A stretch of DNA of 64,000 nucleotides from an uncultured Xylophilus sp. Its GTDB lineage: Bacteria > Pseudomonadota > Gammaproteobacteria > Burkholderiales > Burkholderiaceae_C. The notes under the pieces were generated by a model. That model was given only the letters and a program-made list of their open reading frames with translations, searched no databases and was not told the origin of the DNA. The DNA is taken from contig CAJYQL010000025.1 in NCBI GenBank assembly GCA_913776965.1, forward strand, positions 96,822-160,821. Direction: 5' to 3'. This document shows, piece by piece, positions 16,319 through 23,747 of this stretch (the first letter of the stretch is position 1; each line of letters opens with the position of its first letter). The translations under genes and the position numbers were made by a program.

Positions 16319-16743
16319 GCTGCACCGCCTTTCCGCTTCCGAAGCCACGGCTTCGCAGTCACCCACGACCGCGGGTCCTTCACGCCACCACGCTCGCCAA
16401 AGATCTCTTGCTGAAGGGTCACCTCCAGCCCCGAGGACATGACTGCGCGATCGAAGTGCGGTGACGCGAAGAACTGATCACACACCTTGCGCATCAGGAA
16501 ATGCAGCGTGGCCCTGCACAGGCGGGTGTGTCGCTCCTCTTCCGTCAGCGAAACCTTTCCCGAAATCGAAGAAATCTCGATGGCGCAATTCGCAAAATCG
16601 GCGCCGATGAGGGTCTCGACTTCGTCAAGGGGGAGTCCCTCTGCGAATGCGAAGATCTCTTCGCCTTCGTGGAAAACACGCGTGATCAGGTGCTGCGCGA
16701 ACATGTCGGGCATGGCGGAGCCCTGTTTGATGATGAGGTTCAT
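16315..16743 (-). CDS. Hypothetical protein, 142 aa
   Basis: An ATG at 16743 overlaps the preceding stop as ATGA. The product starts NLIIKQGSAMPDMFAQHLI and continues with segments such as FAEGLPLDEVETLIGADFAN and ATLHFLMRKVCDQFFASP. It ends in a basic stretch (WLRKRKGG). It appears soluble with no known motif, and belongs to the overlapping operon. Confidence 0.55.
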   Translation of the reverse strand: MNLIIKQGSAMPDMFAQHLITRVFHEGEEIFAFAEGLPLDEVETLIGADFANCAIEISSISGKVSLTEEERHTRLCRATLHFLMRKVCDQFFASPHFDRAVMSSGLEVTLQQEIFGERGGVKDPRSWVTAKPWLRKRKGGAA

Positions 16744-17006
16744 GCCGTGCCACCCTTCCGATCGATCGGCATCCAACAGAACACGCTCGCAATGCTAGGG
16801 TTGCCCGTTGTCCGGCCGCCCTTCGAGCGACGCTTTGGCCGACGGACCTGCTTCGGTGCGACGCGGACCAGTTGGCGGCTTGAGACGAACACATCGAAGT
16901 CGAAGTCGAGGGTCCCAACACCGCGGGGAACTTCAACATCAAGATGCAGGATGGGCATGCCTGCTGGCGCATCGAACCTCATGAACTCACGCTTTTCGTT
17001 GTTCAT
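16740..17006 (-). CDS. Hypothetical protein, 88 aa, basic C-terminus
   Basis: The ATG at 17006 overlaps the preceding stop (ATGA). The N-terminal half is beta-rich (FMRFDAPAGMPILHLDVEV, GTLDFDFDVFVSSRQLVRVA), and a strongly basic segment follows (PKQVRRPKRRSKGGR) that could bind nucleic acid. No family recognised. Confidence 0.5.
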   Translation of the reverse strand: MNNEKREFMRFDAPAGMPILHLDVEVPRGVGTLDFDFDVFVSSRQLVRVAPKQVRRPKRRSKGGRTTGNPSIASVFCWMPIDRKGGTA

Positions 17007-17185
17007 GCTTGGCCTGCCGTTTCTGCGAACACTGCGATCGCGCGATTGGCAACGTCGTCGCACGCGGCCTCGGCTTCATCCAATCGCACGAGCGGAATGG
17101 GCCGAGCACCACAGTTGCAGGGCCAGTGGTCCCAAGCAGGGCAGCCGGTGGTGTGCTGCGCTGGGAGATGAGCGACTACCTTCAT
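17003..17185 (-). CDS. Small Cys-rich protein, possible zinc binder (60 aa)
   Basis: The start at 17185 overlaps the previous stop (ATGA). The sequence VVAHLPAQHTTGCPAWDHW is followed by PCNCGARP. Two His and three Cys within 25 residues could bind a zinc ion, as in short phage zinc-ribbon proteins. The C-terminal half is an Ala-rich helix. Function unknown. Confidence 0.5.
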   Translation of the reverse strand: MKVVAHLPAQHTTGCPAWDHWPCNCGARPIPLVRLDEAEAACDDVANRAIAVFAETAGQA

Positions 17186-17565
17186 GCTTGGCCTGCCATT
17201 TCTGCTTCGATTTCGTCGAGGGTTTCGCGAGCGGATTTGCCGGTGACGGAGGTCGTTGCGATGTGCCGGCCGGCGTCAGTGAGTCGGTAGCCCGGGACAA
17301 GTCCAGCGAGCTCTCCGTAATGCCCGTGGTGCTCAAAAATGCAGCTGACGATGAGGCCCTCGTCCCTGGCCCGCGCCATCGCGTGCAAAACGACTTTTCC
17401 AGCATGGCCATGGAAGGCGTTTCCGCATTCGCGAAGACTTATGAAGTTGAGATCGGCCTCGTGAAACCGGTTGCAGATCTCAAGATTGGTGATCTGCTTG
17501 GACAGCTCGATCCGTTCCAGGTCGATTGCAATAATTCGGTTGGCGCGCCATTGCTTGCGGTTCAT
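17182..17565 (-). CDS. Winged-helix-like protein, tandem paralogue 3
   Basis: The 127-residue protein has a helical N-terminus (ERIELSKQITNLEICNRF), a middle region (VVLHAMARARDEGLIVSCIFE) and the shared family end GYRLTDAGRHI-(x)-VTGKSARETLDEIEAEMAG. Start and stop codons both overlap neighbours by four bases. The fold suggestion is from the helix-helix-wing pattern and the LTxxGR end. A role in DNA binding or regulation is inferred. Confidence 0.6.
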   Translation of the reverse strand: MNRKQWRANRIIAIDLERIELSKQITNLEICNRFHEADLNFISLRECGNAFHGHAGKVVLHAMARARDEGLIVSCIFEHHGHYGELAGLVPGYRLTDAGRHIATTSVTGKSARETLDEIEAEMAGQA

Positions 17566-17849
17566 GCGTCACCCGCCATTTCTGCTTCGATCTCGTCAAG
17601 GATCGAGTGCGCCTTGGGGCCTGTCATGGCGGTCTGGAGATAGAAACGACCAGCCTCGGTCAGGCGGAAATAGTGGTGCGCCTGGAGGATTCGGAAGCCT
17701 TCGATCAGGCCTTCATCGACCGCGTCTTGAAGAATCACAGCTTTTGCGCGCTGGGAGATGCTTCGGAAGCGCGGGTTCGCAGTGATGCCTTTTAGGCCAG
17801 CCTCACCGGCGGCTTCGACCTCTTGGCAGATTTGGAGGCGCTGGTTCAT
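17562..17849 (-). CDS. Winged-helix-like protein, tandem paralogue 2
   Basis: The shortest of the set (95 residues) runs straight from a helix (RLQICQEVEAAGEAGLKGI) into SQRAKAVILQDAVDEGLIEGF and the family end YFRLTEAGRFYL-(x)-MTGPKAHSILDEIEAEMAG. Its last 20 residues are almost the same as in the next gene upstream, so duplication was recent or the tail is under strong constraint. Four-base overlaps on both sides. Confidence 0.6.
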   Translation of the reverse strand: MNQRLQICQEVEAAGEAGLKGITANPRFRSISQRAKAVILQDAVDEGLIEGFRILQAHHYFRLTEAGRFYLQTAMTGPKAHSILDEIEAEMAGDA

Positions 17850-18226
17850 GCCGCACCCGCCATTTCTGCTTCGATGTCGGCCAGGATCGAGTGCGCCTTG
17901 GGACCGGTGTCGAACGTTCGGAGGATGAAGCGGCCGGCGTCTGTGAGCTCGTAGGCGTGCTGATACGACTCGTCGGGCACGTTCTCACCCGGATCGCGGA
18001 TCAGGCCCTTGGTCACAGCCATGCCAATCGCCACATAAACCACGCTCAGGTCGATGACCGTCTGAGGTGGCTTGTTGCGAATCAGCCCGGCCAGATCATC
18101 AAACCGGACCACGTCCTGGCCGCTGGCCTCGATCGCTTTGCAGATCTGCAGGCCGGTGATCTTGAGAGCCTCGAGCGCGACTTTCAGGGTGCGCTGATCG
18201 CGCTTTGAGAGGGTCGTGGTGCTCAT
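17846..18226 (-). CDS. Winged-helix-like protein, tandem paralogue 1
   Basis: The ATG at 18226 overlaps the preceding stop. The 126-residue protein starts with STTTLSKRDQRTLKVALEAL and contains GLQICKAIEASGQDVVRFDD and VVYVAIGMAVTKGLIRDP. It ends AYELTDAGRFIL-(x)-DTGPKAHSILADIEAEMAG. The conserved tail marks it as paralogous to the two following genes and, more distantly, to 14261-14671. Confidence 0.6.
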   Translation of the reverse strand: MSTTTLSKRDQRTLKVALEALKITGLQICKAIEASGQDVVRFDDLAGLIRNKPPQTVIDLSVVYVAIGMAVTKGLIRDPGENVPDESYQHAYELTDAGRFILRTFDTGPKAHSILADIEAEMAGAA

Positions 18227-18642
18227 TTGAACTCTCCTGCAGCCTGGCGGCGAATCCAGACGCACTGTTCGACGAACAACTGCAAGAACGCGTTCTGCGC
18301 GTCCGCCTCGGCCATGGACCAGAGTTCGTTCAGCTTGTCGAGCCGCGGGTGCTGGCGGCGGTTGCTTGCGTCCCACAAGAACAGGACGAAGGCCGCGCGC
18401 ATGGCCTCGAGGCTCAGGCGCTCAGGGTTCTTGGTGAAGTACGCGATCACGATCGCGGAAAAGTCGCGCTCGGGGAGCGGGTTGATGAAGTCGTCAGTGC
18501 CGGCGTGCTGGTAGACAGCGTTGGCAACGACAAGGTCGCCCATGGAGATCGGCGGCGTGGCGTCAGGGAACACGACGCCAGCGGCCAGGCACGTGCGGAC
18601 GAGCGACGAGTGGCTCAGGGGGATGCTGGTGAGGAAGCTCAT
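18223..18642 (-). CDS. Hypothetical protein, 139 aa
   Basis: The start at 18642 overlaps the stop of the first operon gene. The product is mostly helical (FSAIVIAYFTKNPERLSLEA, AAFVLFLWDASNRRQHPRLD, NELWSMAEADAQNAFLQLF) with no catalytic motif. Its composition resembles the upstream gene product, so the two may form a complex. That is inference. Confidence 0.55.
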   Translation of the reverse strand: MSFLTSIPLSHSSLVRTCLAAGVVFPDATPPISMGDLVVANAVYQHAGTDDFINPLPERDFSAIVIAYFTKNPERLSLEAMRAAFVLFLWDASNRRQHPRLDKLNELWSMAEADAQNAFLQLFVEQCVWIRRQAAGEFK

Positions 18643-19082
18643 GCCGATGCTCCTTGGAGCTCAGCCACCACGGCCTGGATGCGTTCGGCGTGAGCTTGCA
18701 GGAACACGGCCTTGCGGGACTCGTTGGCGCAGGCGTATTCGGTCTTGAAGTCACCGATCGCGTCTCGGAGCGCTTGGCCACCGGGCACGATGTCGTATGC
18801 CTTTGCGGCGCCGGAGAGGACGTCAGCGTGGCCGGGGCTGTACTGGGTGGACAAGCTCAGGTCCAGAAGCCAGACGATCAACAGCGTGTCGATGCTGACC
18901 TTGTCGCCTCCGCGGAAAAACTCGGCGCCGAACTCGGCGAAGTCGTACTTGAACGCGTGGTCGTGGTCCGCGCGGGCGGAGAGGGCTCGGTGAGCGTGTT
19001 CGACGTTGTCGAAAGAGTCTTCCAGCGTGCAGAGCAGCGTGGGCAGGAATGGCTCGAATTGAATGTCAGCAAGTTGTTTCAT
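18639..19082 (-). CDS. Hypothetical protein, 147 aa, first gene of the long minus-strand operon
   Basis: The ATG at 19082 is preceded by GAAGAG about eight bases upstream; the in-frame start at 19115 would add an unlikely leader crossing a hairpin. The acidic, helical protein includes FLPTLLCTLEDSFDNVEHAH and VSIDTLLIVWLLDLSLSTQY. No signal peptide, no known family. All following genes down to 14028 are coupled by overlaps or very short gaps. Confidence 0.55.
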   Translation of the reverse strand: MKQLADIQFEPFLPTLLCTLEDSFDNVEHAHRALSARADHDHAFKYDFAEFGAEFFRGGDKVSIDTLLIVWLLDLSLSTQYSPGHADVLSGAAKAYDIVPGGQALRDAIGDFKTEYACANESRKAVFLQAHAERIQAVVAELQGASA

Positions 19083-19109
19083 TGGCGTCTCTTCGTAGAT
19101 TTCGAAGTA

Positions 19110-19156
19110 GCCCACGGCGCGGATTCGCCGTGGGCAAGTCCAACTTTTCAGTTGGA
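19110..19156 (-). promoter_or_regulatory. Paired hairpins in the leader of the long operon
   Basis: A 10-base perfect stem (19110-19119 with 19126-19135, six-base loop) is followed by a six-base stem (19139-19144 with 19151-19156). Both lie between the likely promoter motif at 19216-19226 and the first start codon at 19082. They would form in the 5' leader RNA. There is no T-run, so this is not a plain terminator. An attenuator, protein-binding leader or processing site is possible. Confidence 0.4.
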
Positions 19157-19215
19157 GGACGCCTCCCCTTACTCGGGGCTTGCTGTCGTGCAGGTCTGTT
19201 TCCTGCCGATGACTC

Positions 19216-19226
19216 TATTGTATCTT
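19216..19226 (-). promoter_or_regulatory. AAGATACAATA promoter-like motif upstream of the long operon
   Basis: On the minus strand AAGATACAATA contains the -10 hexamer TACAAT. The identical 11-mer precedes the gene at 23748, and a one-base variant precedes the primase gene. No good -35 hexamer is seen. The rest of the 19083-19344 spacer shows nothing else apart from the hairpins. Confidence 0.4.
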
Positions 19227-19344
19227 ATTGCAGATTTGTTTGTGCGGTCTTTTTGAGGGTGAGCCAAAAATAGTTTGCGTTGGCGTAGGTCAGCCTGAGC
19301 AATCAAAACTCCTGGTCGGAGCTCGACCAATCTAAAGTCTGAAC

Positions 19345-19743
19345 TCAGGGGAACTGGCCACAGGCCCCATAAATCCCATGCTTGGCGCTGTGGTTGGAAC
19401 GGACGATGCGCAGAGGTCCACGCGCCTCAAGGCCGGGGAACATGTCCGCAATGCTCTGACGAGCTTGCCGCGGGTTCAGCTCGAGCTAGCCGCAGACCAG
19501 ATCGAAAGGAAGCGGCGCTTCGCTCTCGTTGATCCAGTCCAAAGACTTGGCGTAGTACCTGGCGCCGGGCCCTCTGGCCAGGTCGTCGAGCGTTTGGGCG
19601 ATCGAATCGAAAGCCAGCAAGAACGAGGTGAACTCGTGGAAATCGGTGACATCCACGCCGGGGAAGAATTCGGTGATGAGTGCCCTGATTGAGGGCTTCG
19701 ACTTGAGGCGGCGGAACAGACCACCTGCCTCGGTTGGATTCAC
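19345..19743 (-). pseudogene. Hypothetical gene interrupted by an in-frame amber codon
   Basis: A GTG at 19743 overlaps the previous stop (GTGA) and opens an 85-codon ORF (starting NPTEAGGLFRRLKSKPSIRA) that stops at TAG 19486-19488. The same frame then continues for 46 sense codons (LELNPRQARQSIADMFPGLE, then ARGPLRIVRSNHSAKHG) to TGA at 19345. The downstream part reads like real protein, so a single substitution probably truncated a 132-residue product. Amber readthrough or a separate short gene from the internal ATG are alternatives. Confidence 0.45.
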
Positions 19744-20182
19744 GGCGCAATCCCGCCCGTTGCTTTCCGCCAGCAATAAAGCTGAGGCGTGGTGATGCCG
19801 TACTTGGCGCAGATTTGGTCGGTGGTCAGCCTTTTGCGCACAACGCGGTGCACGCGCAAGATGCCTTCCAGCAGATCCTCGGAGACCACCGCTCGGCGAT
19901 TCCAGTAGGTATCCGGGTTGACCCCGAAGCGAGCACAGATCGACCTGGTAGTGCTCTCGCGGATCTCGCGTTCCACAGATTTGAAGACTGAGCATGGGAT
20001 CGCCCTGGGTTGAGAGTCAATGCCGTGCCGAAGGCGCCAGCGGAGGTACCCAGAGCGGGAGACGCCTTGGGCTGGCGCAGCGATCGACGGCAGTTCGCCG
20101 CCCACACGCGCCGGTGGACGGCGACGAAGTCAGCATGGCGCCGCGCGAACCCGACTGGCTCGATGTCTTTCATCGGCTTCAC
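19740..20182 (-). pseudogene. Hypothetical helix-turn-helix-like gene with a probable frameshift
   Basis: A GTG at 20182 overlaps the previous stop and reads KPMKDIEPVGFARRHADFVA. About 75 bases later the sensible frame changes, continuing GGELPSIAAPAQGVSRSGYL, SVFKSVEREIRESTTRSI and LTTDQICAKYGITTPQLYCW to 19740. The shift lies at GTGTGGGC around 20105; removing one TG unit joins both parts. The joined product resembles its upstream neighbour (A-Q/E-G-I/V, then YLR). It may instead be a shorter intact gene starting at the GTG at 20105. Confidence 0.45.
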
Positions 20183-20580
20183 GCGGCGGTGCCAAACATC
20201 GCCTTGATTTCCGCTTCAACGGTGCGCAGGCTTGTCCGAGGCGCCACCCTCCCGTTCTTGGCACACCACCGGCGGAGGTATTGATAGCCGATGCCCTCAG
20301 CCTTTGAAACGACGGCAGCAACTTCACCGGCAAGAGCTCGTGAGTAGGCACGCTCTGCCGCAGCATCCCGTCCACCAACAGGCTCGATGTTTGTTCGGCG
20401 AGGAGAAGGAAACCCGCGCTTCCTGTACATGAACTGAGCCGCGGCGAACGACACACCGACGTTCTCGCACGCGCTCTTCCAAGAGTCGCCGGCCAGCACA
20501 CGCTCGTAAACGATGCGGTGCTTTTCATCACCAGGCTTCCAAGCAGCTGGCTGGCTTTCAGTTGTTTGTGCGGTCATCAT
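20179..20580 (-). CDS. Hypothetical protein with repeated helix-turn-helix-like segments
   Basis: The 133-residue protein has an AAGGAG ribosome-binding site seven bases before the ATG. It contains YERVLAGDSWKSACENVGVS followed by FMYRKRGFP, and AYSRALAGEVAAVVSKAEGI followed by YLRRWCAKNGRV. These look like two copies of a helical DNA-binding unit. It heads a three-gene minus-strand operon that diverges from the primase gene across the repeat-rich region, so a regulator of that region is a reasonable guess. Confidence 0.55.
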   Translation of the reverse strand: MMTAQTTESQPAAWKPGDEKHRIVYERVLAGDSWKSACENVGVSFAAAQFMYRKRGFPSPRRTNIEPVGGRDAAAERAYSRALAGEVAAVVSKAEGIGYQYLRRWCAKNGRVAPRTSLRTVEAEIKAMFGTAA

Positions 20581-20716
20581 GCGGTCGCTCCTTGCGAGAG
20601 TGCAACTACAATTCTACCGTGCTGCCTGTTTTTTAGACAGTTGATTCCTGTCTGGCAATTTGTCTGGCAAGCTGTCTTGGAAGATTTTATATATAAATCA
20701 ATGACTTAACTCGTTC

Positions 20717-20841
20717 CCAGACAAACAAGACAAACAAGACAACGTTTACCAAGAGGAGAGAGAAATCACAAGGAGGGATCGGTGACGGAGGAAAGGAGTC
20801 ATAGGGTGTTTTTCCTTGTCTGGTTTGTCTTGTTTGTCTGG
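20717..20841. repeat. Iteron-like TTGTCT repeats forming a 26-base inverted repeat
   Basis: The block at 20717-20742 is three 9-base-spaced AGACAA units. The block at 20816-20841 is its reverse complement with one mismatch in 26. Further TGTCTGG/TGTCTTGG units lie at about 20648, 20659 and 20672, and more near 20888, 20900 and 20910, in both orientations. The gap 20581-21049 holds no convincing gene. Location between divergent transcripts and next to a primase-helicase suggests a replication origin or multi-site operator. Confidence 0.6.
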
Positions 20842-20963
20842 ATTCGAATTTATCCAATCAAAACAACGGCTTAAACGCATGGAAAACAAGACAACTCCCA
20901 AGACAGCTTTTGTCTGGTTTGGTCCAGGTTGGAAATAATGGGTGTTCAAGCCCCAAATTTCTG

Positions 20964-20990
20964 TTGACAGTTTTGTTTTCAAGATACATT
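20964..20990 (+). promoter_or_regulatory. Probable promoter of the primase-helicase gene
   Basis: TTGACA at 20964-20969 and TACATT at 20985-20990 are separated by 15 bases, slightly short. The -10 region is part of AAGATACATTA, close to the AAGATACAATA motif upstream of two other operons in the element. The start codon lies 59 bases downstream. Confidence 0.45.
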
Positions 20991-21049
20991 AGTGCATGTC
21001 GCCGTCCTGGCGGCAGGGATTAAGCACCCCATAACACGGAAAGCACTCC

Positions 21050-23542
21050 ATGCAAGTCAAAAACGCGAAACTCTCTTCCCTCGTCACTGATGCCTCTTTG
21101 AAAGTGGCCCCGACCCCGCTCGTCGACGACGGTGGCTGCAAGTTGATCCCGTCGTCATCGGTTAATGTCACGCCCGACGGCACTGTCATGGTCGAGACGG
21201 TTCCCGCATACAAAAACTACGAAGAAGCCGCCCTGCGAAAGATTGGCATCGACTCGATCGCCGCGGCGGTTGCGGGCATCACCTTCGATGGCGACGTGCC
21301 AACCCCGCGCGCAAGCTTCCAGGGAGGGCTGTACCAGCCCCCTGGCTTCAAGTCGAACCTCGCCTTCGAAGATCGCCTGTTGGTGGCTGCCTCGATGCTC
21401 GACGCGGTTGCAGCCGATGCCCAGGGTCTTCCTTGTGTTGCCCTTGCCGCGGCGTCCACGGGTGTGCCCGAGGGCCTGCTGAAGCTCCTGGGGGACCGGA
21501 CCCTTGTGCTCGTGCGTGACGGCACCAAGTCGGCTGGCAACGACGCCATCCGCGCCTTGGAAAAGGCCTTCAAAGCCGCAAAGCCCAATTCGCCTGTGGT
21601 TGTGGTCACGTGCCCGTCTGCAGAGAGCTTCAAGCTCAAAGAGGGCGAAGAAGTCACCCTCGGCGTATGGCTGAAGCAGCGCTCGTCGGCGGTCGTCAGC
21701 TCCTCTATCTCAAAGAAGGTCCGTGAGAAGCGCGATGAAACCAGCCGTTCCCGGACAGGCGGCGGGTTCGTCCCGCTCGGTTTCAGCGGCGACAACTGCA
21801 CCATTTTTTCGCTGAGCCGGAACAAGATCATCGACCTGTCGCCGAACGATCTGACCAAGTGGTCAAGCATGGCCAACGCTGTGGGCGCCGGCTTTCTGCG
21901 CTCAAACTACTTGAAAGTTTCGGCCGAGACGAAGTCCGAAACCATCGACACGCTCGCCCTGGGCCTGGACATCAGCGCGCGATGCCAGGAGCTTGGCGAT
22001 TTCCGACGCGATCACGTTTTCGGCGATGGGGTCTGGCGTAACAGCGAAGGCAAGCTGGTCATCAACAGCAAGATCGCCTTTCACGCAGATGGCAGTCTTG
22101 CCAAGCGCCTGGACGGCGACGCGATCTACGTCGCGGGGCGAGACCTCGGCATCACCCCGGATACACCCGAGGCCACCGCCGAAGAAGCTCACACGGCGTT
22201 TGAGTTTTTCAAGCGCTACAACTACACCAAGCGCGGAGATGCCTTGAAGGTTTTCGGGCACACGGTGAACACTTACACCGCGGGCGCGAACGAATGGCGC
22301 GGTTGGCTCCTTCTGACCGGCCTGCCTTCGGGCGGAAAGTCGACGCTGATGCTGTATTCGAAATCACTGCTGGGTGAAGCGTGCGATGCCGTGGTTGGCG
22401 GCAGCGAAGCGGGCATGCGTCAGGGCGGCGGCATGAGTTCGCTCGGATGGTTTTGGGACGAAGCAGAGTCTGAAGAAGGCGGTCAAGGCGAGTTCCGGAA
22501 GATGATGGCAAACCTTCGAAAAGCAGCGAAAGGCGGCGTTGAGAAGCGCGGATCTTCGCCAGGTAATGTTGTTGAGCACGCCATCAAAGCTCAAGCGATG
22601 TTGGCCTCCAACAAATTCCCCGACCTCAAAGCGTCAGAGGTGACGCGTATGTTCGTTGTGAAGCTGGAGAAGTTCACAGACAAAGGCCTGAAGCCGCACC
22701 CGCTCGTGCCCAATCCAAAGGCGGGCAGGTTCCTGGCCGCGGAAGAGATGGGTCGCAAGCTGTTCATGCGCATGATTCGCTCGAATGATCGCTATTTGCT
22801 AAACCTCGAGCAGGTGAAGATCGCCTTTGCTTCGGACAGCCGAGCGAGCGACACGCTTGCGCCTTGCATCGCTGCATCTTTCACCGCCCTGCACGACGAC
22901 GTGCTCGACAAGGACACGGCGGCCACCTGGCTCGCAAACTTCGACTTCGCAGAAGACCTGGCCAACATCGAAGAAGCCCAACGAAGCACCGGAATCATTG
23001 AGCACATCTCGCACATGCAAGTGCCACCGAAGTGCCTGGCCCAGGGAACGCTGCCCTGCACGATGTTGGATCTGTGGCACGTTGCCCGCCATGGCGAAGG
23101 GGCTTCGAAAGCCAACGCCATTGCCGCTCTCGCAGTGATGGGCATGAGCGTACAGCCGAGTGGACACCGCGGCTCGATGGAGATCCGATTCTTCCCGAAG
23201 CGTGCCGGCCTTCGTGAACTTTTCAAAGGCACGCAGTGGCAAAACGAAGACTTGATGCGCGCATTGCTGAACGACCCGCGCACGGACAACAAGATGTCGA
23301 TCAAGACTGCCGAACTGCGAGTTGAGTCCGCCAGGTTGAAGGCCCAAGGCGCTCAGACTTTCACGCCTGTTGGCGGTGACGAGAACCGCACGACCGGCGA
23401 GCGCTTCGTTGTGCTCACGCTGGAAGAGATCGACGAAGCCGAAGAAGCCCGCACCGTCCGCGCAGCCACGATCGCTGTCCACGGCGACCCGGTTGCGAAA
23501 TCGAAATCCGAAAACGCCACCGAAAAGCAAGCGGCCGCTTGA
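21050..23542 (+). CDS. Phage/plasmid-type primase-helicase (P-loop ATPase)
   Basis: The 830-residue protein has a Walker A motif GLPSGGKST at about residues 424-432 and a Walker B-like WFWDEAES near 467, as in the helicase half of P4/D5-type replication proteins. The N-terminal third has a Toprim-like stretch (DRTLVLVRDGTKSAGNDAIR, near residue 155). It would start replication of the excised element. It is preceded by an iteron-like repeat region and followed by a strong terminator. Family level is confident; exact subfamily is not. Confidence 0.75.
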   Translation: MQVKNAKLSSLVTDASLKVAPTPLVDDGGCKLIPSSSVNVTPDGTVMVETVPAYKNYEEAALRKIGIDSIAAAVAGITFDGDVPTPRASFQGGLYQPPGFKSNLAFEDRLLVAASMLDAVAADAQGLPCVALAAASTGVPEGLLKLLGDRTLVLVRDGTKSAGNDAIRALEKAFKAAKPNSPVVVVTCPSAESFKLKEGEEVTLGVWLKQRSSAVVSSSISKKVREKRDETSRSRTGGGFVPLGFSGDNCTIFSLSRNKIIDLSPNDLTKWSSMANAVGAGFLRSNYLKVSAETKSETIDTLALGLDISARCQELGDFRRDHVFGDGVWRNSEGKLVINSKIAFHADGSLAKRLDGDAIYVAGRDLGITPDTPEATAEEAHTAFEFFKRYNYTKRGDALKVFGHTVNTYTAGANEWRGWLLLTGLPSGGKSTLMLYSKSLLGEACDAVVGGSEAGMRQGGGMSSLGWFWDEAESEEGGQGEFRKMMANLRKAAKGGVEKRGSSPGNVVEHAIKAQAMLASNKFPDLKASEVTRMFVVKLEKFTDKGLKPHPLVPNPKAGRFLAAEEMGRKLFMRMIRSNDRYLLNLEQVKIAFASDSRASDTLAPCIAASFTALHDDVLDKDTAATWLANFDFAEDLANIEEAQRSTGIIEHISHMQVPPKCLAQGTLPCTMLDLWHVARHGEGASKANAIAALAVMGMSVQPSGHRGSMEIRFFPKRAGLRELFKGTQWQNEDLMRALLNDPRTDNKMSIKTAELRVESARLKAQGAQTFTPVGGDENRTTGERFVVLTLEEIDEAEEARTVRAATIAVHGDPVAKSKSENATEKQAAA

Positions 23543-23555
23543 GCCGTGGCAAAAA

Positions 23556-23588
23556 GAAACCCCGGTCGCCGTGAGGCGCCGGGGTTTT
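23556..23588 (+). terminator. Rho-independent terminator after the primase-helicase gene
   Basis: A GC-rich stem (ACCCCGG and CGCC pairing with GGCG and CCGGGGT) is followed by TTTT, 14 bases after the stop codon. Confidence 0.8.
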
Positions 23589-23702
23589 GTGCAGCTGGGT
23601 AAGCGGTCCAACTGCGGTTCGTCGAAAGCACTCCAACGATGACGTAATTCTAATCTCAGAGCGCGTTACATGCAACTATTTTTGCTGTTTCCGAAGTCTT
23701 TA

Positions 23703-23713
23703 AAGATACAATA
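23703..23713 (+). promoter_or_regulatory. AAGATACAATA promoter-like motif
   Basis: The 11-mer, including the -10 hexamer TACAAT, lies 35 bases before the gene at 23748. It is identical to the motif at 19216-19226 on the other strand. A TTGCTG sits 19 bases upstream of the hexamer as a possible -35. Confidence 0.45.
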
Positions 23714-23747
23714 ACGGATCAGTTCCGAACACGAAAAGGTTCCCTCC

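Noticed and set aside
16501-17643. 380-codon plus-strand ORF opposite the small-gene operon
   Set aside because: The minus-strand genes are linked by consistent ATGA/GTGA overlaps and share paralogous tails, so this frame is a shadow.
20717-20910. CRISPR-like array
   Set aside because: Repeats are only 6-9 bases, occur in both orientations and have no uniform spacers or cas genes.
20746-20982. 78-codon minus-strand ORF in the repeat region
   Set aside because: It reads through the TTGTCT repeats, giving repeated PDKQDKPDK-type sequence, and lacks a ribosome-binding site; the DNA looks regulatory.
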